A DNA stretch of 64,000 bases, taken from Alentia gelatinosa. Lineage: Eukaryota > Annelida > Polychaeta > Phyllodocida > Polynoidae. The stretch covers positions 81,552,515 through 81,616,514 of the forward strand of contig OX465579.1 in NCBI GenBank assembly GCA_950022655.1. Reading direction: 5' to 3'. A program made the translations under genes and the position numbers. This document shows, in pieces, positions 48,738 through 59,403 of the stretch. The notes under the pieces were generated by a model. That model did not search any database. It was not told where the DNA came from and worked only from the letters and a program-made list of their open reading frames with translations. How positions within the stretch are numbered: position 1 is the first letter of the stretch; each line of letters begins with the position of its first letter.

Positions 48738-48739
<2 letters not shown>
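48711..48739 (-). repeat. Right terminal inverted repeat of the transposon
   Basis: Exact reverse complement of 40525-40553. It is followed directly by (TA)n. Confidence 0.95.
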
Positions 48740-48785
<46 letters not shown>

Positions 48786-48816
48786 TTATTTATATATATA
48801 TTTATATTTATATATA
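48740..48816 (+). repeat. (TA)n / TTTA microsatellite, right flank of the transposon
   Basis: TA repeats with later tatttatt variants. Joined with 40464-40524 they would form one continuous AT microsatellite before insertion. Confidence 0.9.
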
Positions 48817-48947
48817 TGTGCTAAAAAGCATACCTCGTAATTACATCCTAGTAATTACAATAAATTATATTCTTGTTGCTCACTTGGACCATACAAAAGC
48901 TGCCTCATGATAAAATAAGTAGCACCTTTGGAATTCACAGAACCTAC

Positions 48948-49131
48948 CTGATCGAGGGTATGTAGATATTAGAATATCGCTTTCAGCAAACTTGAATGAT
49001 TTGATCCTTGGTATCAGTGAAGATGGCATCTCCTTTGTAAGTAGCATATCATCATACCAATGCAAACCGAGGTGCGTTTTCCATTCTTCTACAACCTTTT
49101 GGTGAGCCCTGGATTGCTTAAGCTCGTCCAT
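48948..49131 (-). CDS. Cytosolic sulfotransferase, exon 1
   Basis: 61 codons plus one base. The ATG sits in accATGg with an in-frame TAA three codons upstream, which fixes the start. The N-terminal helix (VVEEWKTHLGLHWYDDMLL) is followed by IKSFKFAESDILISTYPRSG, the beginning of the 5'-phosphosulfate loop. The split Gly codon joins exon 2 exactly. There is no signal peptide or membrane segment, as expected for a cytosolic enzyme. Confidence 0.93.
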
Positions 49132-50879
49132 GGTTGCTTAGAAAGTCTAGAAGTTTTGTGGAAGTATGTGGAAAAACGTACTCCAATACAGAAGAAGTTC
49201 GGACCATGTTCCCTTATCTGGTCACGAGGTATTAGGACTAGGGGGCATTATATCCTATACTCATATCACACTGGCCTCCCACTTATCTGCATTTATCAGT
49301 GACCATGAAATACTATTGTGCTTGTCAGTGATAATGTAGAATTTATTATACTTATACTTGGTCTGTATTTGACCTCGCTTCGTGATTTACTCTGTGGTCA
49401 AACTTGGAGGAGTACAGACCAAGTTAGTTTTTTTTTGTGAGTTTCTGATTTTATCTCACTCCGTATAACATTATTGATTAATAAAAGAATAAATCACCTA
49501 ATCAGCTCTTGAGTGTTGGGTACACTACTTTCACGGCCGTGGAGCATTAATCCCTAACGTTAAGCCTATGGAACATGAATTAGACGGTAAACGTGACACA
49601 GACAGCAAGTCAAAAGCCTCTAGATATATTACATATACATATATACATTTTCTTGTGATTAGACATTTTTTCTACAGTGCTACGCATGCACAAATTGACC
49701 GAAGGCAGCAAGTGAAATTCCAAAACGTAACCCCTGTCTCCAACTTAGGGGTTGGTCTGGTCTGATCGCATTCTGGTCAGAGAGCTCGAGCCAATCATCT
49801 CGAAGCAGGGTATACTTTTGGTACATAGTGGAATATAAACTATGAAACCCACTACAAAGCCTTATTAACTTAGGTAATTGATAAAAAAAGTCTCACTTCA
49901 TAGTCTCTCTATCAAAATACACAAAAAAGAAAATAATAATAAGGTTTTGAGAATACTATAATCTTCAAACACGACAATAGCCTATTGTGAACTAGACTAC
50001 CACAACAAAAGATCTGTTGGGAGAATGATTCACTTTTCCAGCAGAGATTCTGACTCTGGCAGTAGGAAGATCAGCTAGGTGAGTGCAAGTCAAGGTTGTT
50101 CAATTCAGATTCCACCAGAGCTATTCAAATGTCAGTGTAGCTCTGGCGGCCAGGGTAGCCATCAGGCCGCGGCGCTTAGTTATTCTCAGAGCAGTCAGAT
50201 GGCAAATCTCCTCAGAGTAATTATTAATAATTCCAAATGATCCTCAATTGCAGGATTGACATGGTGAATCACTTGTCTTCAATGGGACTTCAAACAAATA
50301 TTTATTTTTTAGGAACCAATTCAGTTGTGGGGCAGGGGATAAGGCCTTGCTTGATACTGGGCCACTGACCATACTACTAGGCCTTTATAGTTGGAACAGG
50401 GATAGTGAAGGGTTAAGCTGAAAGTCTATGTAACCATTCTAACCTCTCGATAATGTATACGAGTGTGTTTTCCCGAGCTCAAAAAGTGGTGTACGTATGT
50501 AGTTTGTATGAGCATTGATTGAAATTGAAATACTACAAGACAATAACTCGATTTCTAGTAAATGACGCTAAAACCTTGGAATTAGTAAATGATATCTTGT
50601 CATGAGTATACTTGACGTGTAGATCCATCTTTTTTACTATTGACACATATATGTGTTCGAATACCATCCCTTTAGCCTAACGAACTAAACTAGGACTAGA
50701 TACCTTGACTACGATGTCCATACTACCACACACTTGGTTTCACATGATTATTTGGATTGTGTGAAACCTTTCATTACTCCCTACTAGGAATCCCCAAACA
50801 GCTTGTTCAGTAATCATCCATACTTTTCGTCTTTGATCACCTTTTTCATGTTCTTTCTGTATAAACAATTGGATGTGTA
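49132..50879. other. Upstream region of the sulfotransferase gene
   Basis: No gene is recognised. A fold-back hairpin of about 77 bp (49349-49425, acttggtctgta pairing with tacagaccaagt) is present. The first few hundred bases should hold the sulfotransferase promoter, but no clear core-promoter motif stands out. Confidence 0.5.
49349..49425. repeat. Fold-back hairpin
   Basis: The outer arms actt-ggtctgta and tacagacc-aagt are inverted, and an inner tttgacc / ggtcaaa pair flanks a loop containing cgcttcg. It is a small MITE-like palindrome upstream of the sulfotransferase gene. Confidence 0.6.
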
Positions 50880-51829
50880 TTGAAATTTGTCATGCAAATG
50901 TTCGAAGTTTATTTTTCATTTTTGAGCAGGTGCGTATATGTCTCGAAAACTACAGTATAGTGGGACTGAGTGAAACATGGTTGGATTAGAGATTCACAGA
51001 CAGTATGTTGTATTGAGAGGGTATGAAGATCTTTAAGGAAGATAGAGAAGAATGTGTGGGTGGAGGTGTTGCTGTTATTTATCTGAATTGTTATATCCGT
51101 ACGCCACTAAATTACAAGAATTCTCAAAGGTTAATGATTATATTGAATGTTTGAAGAAAGTGGAGTAAGTCATCTATAAGAGACGAACGAGAGTATAATT
51201 TCAATGGAAGATCATACAAAAATTATTTTAGAGATTCTTTAAAAAAAAATTCTAACAAAGAAAAACTTGACTTCTTACTGGTCTTAGAAAGATCCAGAAA
51301 AACTTTGGTATACTTTGTTTATGACCTTGAATGAATATTTAGACTCTCAGTGTCCAATTATTAATATGGGATTTTAAAGAGAAAAGAACCATGGATTACC
51401 AAAGAAATTTTCTTAAAGAAAAACGAACGTAAAAAGATTATGAAGTGTCCACTTGTTTAAAAAAATGCAAAATCGCTAATGACTGTAATAAAGAACGATA
51501 TAAATCAAGCCAAAGATGAATTATGTAGTGATAACATTGAAAGTAGCAAGGACTATCCCAGGGAGTTTTGGAGAAAAATTAGGGAGCTGTACGTAGGGAA
51601 GAAGGGTAAAGAAGTATTATATATACCTTGATGGATGAGGCTTCCAGAGAAAGCTTTAAGTCAGATGAAACAGCTGATTACATAAATCGTTTCTTTATAA
51701 ATATAGGAGCAGAAACAGCAAAGGATTGTGATTTGTATAAACAACAGGTACTCAATCATGAGCTAGACTCAATGTTAAGGAATAATGATACATGTGAGTT
51801 GTGTACTACTGAAAGTGAACTATTGAAAT
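50880..51829 (+). pseudogene. LINE fragment: endonuclease remnant to start of reverse transcriptase
   Basis: The translation shows an APE-type endonuclease start (CHANVRSLFF...ENYSIVGLSETWLD, then GGGVAVIYLN), broken by stops. The linker and the N-terminus of the reverse transcriptase follow: ADYINRFFINIGAETAKD, at 51630-51830. The frame breaks at 51829, where an unrelated 710-bp segment begins. The last 387 bp (51443-51829) are repeated downstream at 52540-52926. Confidence 0.8.
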
Positions 51830-52539
51830 ATTGTCGAAGTATACGAGGCACACAGCGCTAGCGACTGCTGATGTATGCCTGACCGGATTTCGCCGGCGTT
51901 TTATGCGGCGAACAAGATGACAGCCAGTAGTAAGCTTGTCTCCCATTGGTTCTAATGGTCATATGTCTATGATCCAATGCTCTGATTAGTGGTTAACTAT
52001 GTACACCAATCGCTTTCCCCTACACTTGTCAGTCAGGCTTTACCCTGTTCACCTGTGGGATTGGTGGCAGTGCTGCCCTCTGTGGGGGTGTTGTTGTACT
52101 GGCTCCCTGTCTGGTTTGGGCACTACTGTACCCTCCAGAAGTTAGGTTTATGCACTGTTACTTTCAAAAGTTGTGTGCTGCCAGTTTGGGAGTTTATTTT
52201 AGTGGATGATTCTTTTAATTTTGAATCTACCGACATCAGCAGTTTCGATCTTTGATCTCGTCAGGCTTTTTGAGCTGTGTGTGGACAGAGCAGGACTAGA
52301 GTGGGTTCTAATTCTGATATCCAAGCTTACATGTTTTTTATGTGTTGCCATCCCGGCGGAGTCATACCATGTGTCGCCAGGGTGATTGAAGGAAACTAAT
52401 CATATAGCGAGAATCTTTTTCCTAGTCATCCGGATGTTTCGCTCTAACCCTTTTAAACCTTGGTGGTGGTGTTGGGTGCGAGCTATTATCTCTGAAGTTG
52501 TGGAAAAAAATTTTTTATGAAGGAATATAAAACTTTTCC
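51830..52539 (+). other. 710-bp segment between the two LINE copies, unrecognised
   Basis: This GC-richer segment has no resemblance to the LINE. A plus frame at 51989-52255 (88 residues, hydrophobic) has no known family. It may be a piece of another mobile element; no terminal repeats were found. Confidence 0.45.
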
Positions 52540-53160
52540 AAGTGTACACTTGTTTAAAAAAATGCAAAATCCCTAATGACTGTAATAAAGAACGATATAA
52601 ATCAAGCCAAAGATGAATTATGTAGTGATAACATTGAAAGTAGCAAGGACTGTCCCAGGGAGTTTTGGAGAAAGATTAGGGAGCTGTATGTAGGGAAGAA
52701 GGGTAAAGAACTATTATATATACCTTGACGGGTGAGGCTTCCAGAGAAAGCTTTAAGTCAGATGAAACAGCTGATTACATAAATCGTTTCTTTATAAATA
52801 TAGGAGCAGAAACAGCAAAGGATTGTGATTTGTATAAACAACAGGTACTCAATCATGAGCTAGACTCAATGTTAGGGAATAATGATACATGTGAGTTGTG
52901 TACTAATGAAAGTGAACTATTGAAATTTGTTAAAGATATCTCAATCTATAAGTCATCTGGGTTTGATAATGTCTCTGGGAGGGCGATTAAAGATATATTA
53001 AAAATACTTATACAGGAGTTCACCCACCTTGTAAATCAGTCGTTCATGACAGGGACACTCAAGCAAGCCTGGAAGCAGGGTAACATAGTGTCCATCCCAA
53101 AAGGAGATGTATCTCAAATTGGAGGCCTATCAGTCTTTTACCAGTGCCTAGTAAAAATAT
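52540..53160 (+). pseudogene. LINE fragment, second copy, reverse transcriptase N-terminus
   Basis: It starts with a 387-bp near-duplicate of 51443-51829 (about nine differences) and continues in the same frame through YKSSGFDNVSGRAIKDIL and MTGTLKQAWKQGNIVSIPKGD. The conserved R-P-I-S-x-L-P-V motif is reached only through a frameshift near 53125. The element stops at about 53160 before the catalytic motifs. What follows is unrelated and contains an AATAAA (about 53353). Confidence 0.82.
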
Positions 53161-54130
53161 AGGTGTTCCTTACCCACAGAGGGCGTAAGTGTGTATATTA
53201 CATGTTAGAACTACGTACCAGGTGTCTCCACCTACTGCACCTCGGGTTACTCACCTGACCAGGTAAATGTGTCACTTCCGTCTTCTCTACAGACCTCCAA
53301 TGACGCCATTTGTCCTGCTCACCTTTGTGATTTTTTGTTTTAACTGTTATGTAATAAACTCCGGACTCATTTCCGAGCTTCCTGGATCCTCCAATATCGC
53401 TTCAGTGGCTTCTCTATTAATATAGAAGGTCGTCCACAGCCAAGGTATATATATATAGGTATGCTTTTGCATATACAAGGTCGTCCTATTCCCCATGTGT
53501 ATACACCACATCTGTAGGCGCCTGATTCATGTATACACCTGATTCATGTATACGCCTGATTCTGTTGTAGATATACCACTATCAAATAGTTCCATTCTCT
53601 GCCACTTGGGGACACTACTGGTAGCATATTTCATTTGCCATTAACCATCCAAGTCTGTATTACCTGAAAATTGCAATCTTATATTATCAATTTAGTTTAT
53701 AAAAACCTTTATAAAACCTAATTGAGTATAAATTGATTAATTACACATAGTAAACCCTGCATTATGTTTTGTTTTTTAATTGTTTTTCTAATAGATCTTA
53801 CTTTAAAACACCATTTCAATGTGTGGACAGTCAGGCATACTATATAATACCCCTCTTCAGACTTGTAGTTGAATCCTGAAATCATCTTACACAAGCCCGC
53901 CCCCCCCCCCGCACCTCCGCGCTGCCGATGCCGCTTTTTTTTTTAATTCTTTTTTTTTTATTCAGCTTAAGAAGATACAAGCTTAGCCGTCTTCTGCATG
54001 GCAGGTTTTCATCAGGCTACAGTAAACAAATCAACATATTTCTCGTCAAGCACAAATACCTTCATCAAGTATATACAAAGTTGTTGATAATGAGGGATGA
54101 GATGAACATTGCCGATCAGTATATAGAGAC
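53161..54130. other. Unassigned stretch
   Basis: No gene is recognised. It contains an AATAAA-bearing segment (53330-53420) resembling an LTR end, repeated cctgattcatgtatac words around 53520-53570, and homopolymer C and T tracts (53900-53960). Confidence 0.4.
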
Positions 54131-54133
54131 TAA

Positions 54134-54776
54134 AGGCCCGGCCCCACTGGTGCGATGCGATTGTTGCACATGTTTTATGGGGTCATAAACGGCCGACCGG
54201 CGGTGTTTATGGCCCCAACTGCGACAGATCCATTGCATGCAATCGCAGGGAAAACCAAGGGTATGCCCCACTGATGCGATGAAATCGTCGCAGTGCTTCA
54301 ATGTTTAAAAATGTTTAGAGCAGGCCAAAAGTGGATGTACATGTGACAGGTTATAGCATTCCAAAGGTGTCAGATCTACACCAACAGCCATAGCCTGCTG
54401 TTTTCACAGCTTTCACACCTCCTGACACCTGACACCTGAGTGGAGGCTGGGGCATTTGTGCTTATGTTGAGTAGTGTATATCCCATGTACCAGTGGTAGG
54501 TGTGACCTGTGTTTAGTTACACCTACCAGCACTCAAGCAGAGAGGGGACTATATTGCCTGCTTGTGCGATGAATCCGTCGCACATCATGAACATTTCAAG
54601 ATGTGCGATGCGACAGATCCGTCGCATTGCACACGATCGCACACGCGCGCAAGCCCGGCCCCACAGGAGCGATTGTGTGCGATGCGACGGGCGGCGCCGT
54701 TTTTATTACCCTCACCGGCCGTTTATGACTTTTTATGGACTTGCGACGAATCCGTCGCAGCAGTGGGGCCGGGCCT
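54134..54776. mobile_element. PIF/Harbinger-type MITE, 643 bp, with TAA target-site duplication
   Basis: The left end aggcccggccccactg and the right end cagtggggccgggcct are inverted repeats; similarity continues inward through the cggtcataaacggcc-like block. TAA flanks both ends (54131-54133 and 54777-54779), fitting the TWA target preference of PIF/Harbinger elements. Internally there are several copies of (a/g)tgcgatgcgac and cgtcgca palindromes, and a second inner copy of the end sequence at about 54652. There is no coding capacity. Confidence 0.8.
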
Positions 54777-54779
54777 TAA

Positions 54780-56340
54780 CTAGCCGCATTGATGGAGCTT
54801 TGAAGCGGCAGCCGAGCGGCCGGTAATCCGTCTACACACGCTGCAGGGAGGCGGGGGTCGTGTACTAGGGGGTTCAGTGTTGGTTGAGTGAGTGTAGGGT
54901 GTCAGATGGTGGCGGGTGGCGGCAGTGGGTGGGGTTGGCAGGTGGCGGGCGGCGGGTAGCAACCTTTTTTTTTTTGTATCATGTCTACGCCCGGTTTATA
55001 TCTATCCCGCAGATTATATTTCCTCTCGCATACGCCAGGTGTGAAATACAGTCAAGTCGCGACTGTATTCAAAAGGAAACAGTCTTGTATACGCCTCATA
55101 CGTAGGCGTGAAATATAGGCGTATACATATGACAACAAGGCTATATTCAGCTGATACATACACCTTAGTGATGGCGTATACATGAATAAACTGGTGGTTT
55201 TCGTGCAGTGCTTGCAAATAACAAGCGGATAACAAAAACGGTTTGGTATGGACCAAGTAGAAAGAAAATATTCTTACCACAAATGAACCTGTAATGCAGA
55301 GATGTAGCAGTTGGAACTGTGGAATGTTATAATTATCTGGAGGTTGAACATTTCAGAGGCATATAGTTATGGTGGAAACTGGATCCATCTACCCAGGGGA
55401 TAGTTGGAACAGCATGTTTTAAGAAGGCAATATCTATGTTCAACCCACAAACCTAAGTCTGTACCATCAAAAGTTTCATTTCATTATCATTATTACTACC
55501 AAATCTATTGCTATTACTTACCACTCATCTCATTCTCAAACAAACACATTTTGTAATGTATTAACTCATTTTCCTCTAAGTACATGGTGATTTTGATGTA
55601 GCGGCTGATAATGCCCATTGGAAGAACTAGACTAAACATAAATGGACAATAAGAGTAAATTAAAAAAAATCTAAAGAAAAGACATGGACATAAAGGTAGA
55701 AGTAGCTGGTTGCAGGCTGGTCAACCATGTCGACATATTCATTTGATTCGTTCCAAGAAAACAGATGGTCCACAGGGAGGGTCTGCCTACAAGGGTCAAG
55801 GAGAAGAAGTTTACAGTAGAATCGTGAGGGCCGTTTGATATTTGGGGACAGTAACCCAGCGTTTACACTAGACGACTAAAAACGTGACGACTGCAGATCG
55901 TCAGCCAATAGTCGTCAGGCGGTGGCAATGTCCACCGCAAAAGTTGTCGACATTAGAACACACTCGAGCGTTTACACTGATGACTTAAAGTTTTCAGAGA
56001 ATCGACTTTCAATAGAAATGCGCATTGGCGATTAATTGGTGTACCTGTGTATATATCTGTGGTGGTCGCCGCCTGTCTAGCAGGTTGACTGACCCCGATC
56101 CGGAATGCTAGTTCCAGGCAGGATCCCACCCTACGTGATCTACGTAGGTTGGTTCAGTTTTCGGAGAGTTTACACGGACCTAGTCACACACAACACAACA
56201 CACGCGTTTAATAAACAGGATTGTTTATTAACAAACTACTTCCCGGAAAGATCTGGAAGATCTTTCCCACAAGTACAGTACCCCAGCACAACGTGCCAGG
56301 TAACGCTGGAGAGGCTAATCTGAAAGACTCGCCTAACCAC
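54780..56340. other. Unassigned stretch between MITE and LINE
   Basis: No gene is seen. A T-rich tract lies at 54966-54975, gtatacgcc words at 55020-55130, and two direct copies of a (c/g)agcgtttacact word at 55859 and 55982. The latter resemble the tips of a hAT-like MITE, although no full element is defined. Confidence 0.4.
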
Positions 56341-56349
56341 CCGTTAAAT

Positions 56350-58560
56350 CAAAAAGCTGACGGACCCGTATGTAGCAAACAATTCTCCAAAACTCATTGA
56401 GCCTAACACCAAAAAAGCTATTTTGCCTCAAGAATCAGCTCAATACCTGAATAGTTTCTTTGCAAAGGTTGGCAGCACATTAGCTGAGGAGCAGAAACTG
56501 GAGTTCCAAACTGGAATTGATATGAATTCCAATAGGCCTACACATACAAAAGATATTGAATTTCCTGCACCTGATTTTGTTATTGACAAAAAAGAGCTAT
56601 TCACTCTATTCACTGAGATTATCACTAGCAAGTCTTCCGGGTTAGACAACATCAGATCTTCAGTTCTAAAAGATTTCATGAGCTACTCGCTTGATCAATT
56701 TATTTTCCTCTATCAAATGTGCCTTGATAGTGGAAAATTTCCAGACAAATGGAAACTTGCTAACATTATTCCTCTTCCTAAAACTGGTACCCCCTCAAAC
56801 CCAAATAACTGGAGGCCGATAAGTTTGCTGCCAGATCCTGGCAAGATAGCCGAAAATCATTTTCACTCTTACCTAGCAAATCATCTGGACTCTAACACAA
56901 TGCTCTGCACACAGCAATATGGATTCAGGAAGGAAAGAGGCACTATAGATGCTATTTATCATTTCGTAAATGATCTGTATACTGCAAGAGACAGAAAGCA
57001 AATCACAGGGTGTATATTTATTGACTTGCGCAAAGCCTTTGACAGTGTAGATCATACACTACTCATAAATAAGATTAAGGACTTAGAATTACACAAAAGT
57101 CATGAGAGCTGGCTGGCCTCCTACCTGAATGAGCGCAAGCAAAGGGTTAAACTTGCTGAATATGTTTCAGATTGGGAGGACATTGAATTTGGTGTCCCAC
57201 AAGGATCGGTCTTAGGGCCTTTATTGTTTATCTACTTTATAAATGATCTGAACACTGTGTTGTGTAACTCACAGTTCATTTTATATGCTGATGATCTTGT
57301 TATTTACCATAGTGACGCGAACCCTGCTGTTATTGCCCAACTGTTGCAAAATGACTTGGACAAATTCATGAACTGGTGTAGAGACAATGTTTTCACTGTC
57401 AATACCAAAAAGACCAAAGTGTGCTGGTATCTACCATCATGCAAGAATAAGAGTGTGGCTAATTTTGATCTATATGCAAACCAAACAAAACTAGCTACTG
57501 TGTGTTCATATACCTATCTAGGAATTGACATTGACTCTAATCTCAATTTCGATAAGCAGTCTCAGCAAGTTAATCACAAACTATTCCAATTTCAAAGAAT
57601 AAGGTACCTGCTAACCAAGATAGTAGCAACTACTTTTTATAAGCAAGCAATACTGCCCATCTTTGATTACTCTGGCATTTTTCATGATGGTGCATCTAAG
57701 CAGAATCTTGCCAAAATGCAAAGGCTACAAAACAGAGCACTTAGGATTTGCCTGAATGATAATGAAAGGTCACTTTCAACTGAACAACTTCATCTTAACA
57801 CCAAAACCAAAACCCTCCAGCGCAGAAAAATGGAACTAATTTTGACTTACATGCGCAAAGAATATGATAAAAAATATGGAGTCATTGGGATTGAGAAGCC
57901 TGAAAATGTGAGTGAGCCTGTAATCAGCAGGAACAATGATGAAAATGTGAATGAGCCTGTAATTAGCAGGGACAATGATGATCCTAATCCCAGCTCAAGA
58001 ACTCTCCGTTCGCAGGCTAAGCTACAGTTCAAGCTGATAAGACCACGCAGTGAGTTCCTCAAAAAATAGTATAGAGGAGAGAAATTATGGAACTCACTTC
58101 CTGAGAATATTCAAAAACTCCCTAGTAAAGCTAGTTTTAAGAATGGGATTGCTAGTATGCCAGATCTGTACTAAGATTACCAAGTTTAAATTAGGCTAAG
58201 TAGTCATTCATCACTCATCGCCATACTCATTACTTTTTTACTTTTTGTTCTGAACTTAATTATCATGGGATGTCAGCTTATGAACTGCACTATCATGCCT
58301 TCTTTATTTGGTGGAGATTTTCTAGACTCTAAGAGGATCCCTTTCTACCCACTCCATGTATACTATTAACCACTCATCTAATTCAAATGTAATGTTTGTG
58401 GTTAACTATCAATACTTACTGTTAATTTTTCATGTCTTTTTGTGTGACTTGGTCAACTGCCCTGTAACTCTGTATATTTGCCCGGATTTGCAATCTTATA
58501 ATGGAAGACCACCTATTTCCAGGTGAATTATATGTGAATAAAAAAAAATAAATGAAAAAA
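56350..58560 (+). mobile_element. LINE (CR1/Jockey-like), 5'-truncated, nearly intact reverse transcriptase
   Basis: The element covers the end of the linker, the reverse transcriptase, the C-terminal domain, about 390 bp of 3' UTR and an A-rich tail (58540-58560). No endonuclease domain precedes it, which is usual for incomplete target-primed reverse transcription. The sequence on both sides may belong to a different, interrupted element. Confidence 0.8.
56423..58069 (+). CDS. Reverse transcriptase of the LINE (548 residues to an in-frame stop)
   Basis: The motif order is complete: KSSGLDNI, WKLANIIPLPK and NWRPISLLP (about residues 75-140), QYGFRKERGT, FIDLRKAFDSVDH (about residue 198, first catalytic Asp), FGVPQGSVLGPLLF, and FILYADDLVIYH (about residue 287, catalytic pair). 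These are followed by YLGIDID and the thumb, then a C-terminal region with two near-identical NDEN/NDDPVISR-type repeats. The TAG after EFLKK is followed in the same frame by YRGEKLWNSLPENIQKLPS and a normal stop near 58172, so one nonsense change separates it from a full C-terminus. The start is arbitrary because the frame is open from about 56349. It is probably inactive because it lacks an endonuclease. Confidence 0.88.
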   Translation: MPQESAQYLNSFFAKVGSTLAEEQKLEFQTGIDMNSNRPTHTKDIEFPAPDFVIDKKELFTLFTEIITSKSSGLDNIRSSVLKDFMSYSLDQFIFLYQMCLDSGKFPDKWKLANIIPLPKTGTPSNPNNWRPISLLPDPGKIAENHFHSYLANHLDSNTMLCTQQYGFRKERGTIDAIYHFVNDLYTARDRKQITGCIFIDLRKAFDSVDHTLLINKIKDLELHKSHESWLASYLNERKQRVKLAEYVSDWEDIEFGVPQGSVLGPLLFIYFINDLNTVLCNSQFILYADDLVIYHSDANPAVIAQLLQNDLDKFMNWCRDNVFTVNTKKTKVCWYLPSCKNKSVANFDLYANQTKLATVCSYTYLGIDIDSNLNFDKQSQQVNHKLFQFQRIRYLLTKIVATTFYKQAILPIFDYSGIFHDGASKQNLAKMQRLQNRALRICLNDNERSLSTEQLHLNTKTKTLQRRKMELILTYMRKEYDKKYGVIGIEKPENVSEPVISRNNDENVNEPVISRDNDDPNPSSRTLRSQAKLQFKLIRPRSEFLKK

Positions 58561-59159
58561 AGGTTACGAGAACCCGCCTGCAAAGTGAGGGCCCAAGGGT
58601 CTGATCTGTAGAAGAGACACGCGAGGACAGCCTGTCGACCTACTGTGAACGCTGAGTATATATACCCAGCGTTACGTAATCCCGGTCTCCGCCGCGCCAC
58701 TCTGGTCTGCGGCGTTGCCCGGAATCACTACACAGTAAGGATCGGCACGTCGCACCACCTTCCGTAGAACACACGAACACTGCTGGATTCCCACCCCACT
58801 ACATTTCTATTCATCAGGGGCACCTGAAAAAATTTGCCAGTGCCCTATCCCTCCCCTCATTTCTGTTTGAATCTCAACTTAGAAAAAATAAGTTAAAGTT
58901 AACCCCCCTCCCCCCAGATTTGCCAAAATAAGTCCCCTGCTCCCATGAATATACATCCCCCCTCCCCCCCCCCAGAGGCACTTGAATAAAATTGCACCCT
59001 CCCCCCTATTTTTTACAACCCTCTCCCCCCCGAAAATACATATTAAAAAATAATAGCACTATCTCATGATATATATATATATATCTCATGATATATATAT
59101 ATATATATTATTGCATATATATATGTCTATATATTTCAATATATTAATATATGTGAGGA
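58561..59159. other. Unassigned stretch with TATA-like promoter sequence and microsatellite
   Basis: Minus-strand reading from about 58803 gives tgtagtgggg, then a gggtatatatactcagcg TATA-like block, a layout resembling the U3 of an LTR. C-rich tracts (58900-59040) and an AT microsatellite (59071-59150) follow. No coding region is seen. Confidence 0.4.
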
Positions 59160-59403
59160 CGCAAGACAACACTACGCTACTCACCAAGTAACGGTAGCTA
59201 TGTTAATCCACGTCACGCTTTTGTTTCATCACGTATCTTAGCAACCGCGCGGTCGTTGGATGCGTGACGTAGTCTTCTATTGATATAAACGGTTAATCCG
59301 CCTTTGATCTCGTGTAGATCAGCTGTGTTAAAAAACTCGCAGCTGTTTCGTTTTGGTTTTACTCCGTTTTTCTTGATTAATGATTGGAGATCCGACTTAA
59401 ATA

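Larger units (their letters stand above)
40525..48739 (-). mobile_element. 8.2 kb DNA transposon with 29-bp terminal inverted repeats and a spliced transposase gene
   Basis: Bases 40525-40553 are the exact reverse complement of 48711-48739 (29 bp, beginning GGTCGATTCTCACGAAAGCG). Both ends abut (TA)n, so the target duplication cannot be resolved beyond TA/ATAT. Inside lies a minus-strand gene of six exons (46725-42211) with in-phase GT-AG introns. There are also about 21 copies of an 18-bp motif and two blocks of tandem units with long poly-C tracts. The element is large for a cut-and-paste transposon. I cannot assign it to a named superfamily with certainty; Sola-, Academ- or Kolobok-like groups are comparisons to make. 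It lies in a sulfotransferase intron in the same orientation as the gene. Confidence 0.92.
39645..48947 (-). other. Sulfotransferase intron, mostly filled by a DNA transposon
   Basis: A 9.3 kb intron with the donor gtaggt at 48947 and the acceptor aattccag at 39645. The 8215-bp transposon accounts for nearly 90 percent of it, leaving about 1.1 kb of original intron with a SINE, a sulfotransferase exon-like fragment and TA microsatellite. Confidence 0.85.
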
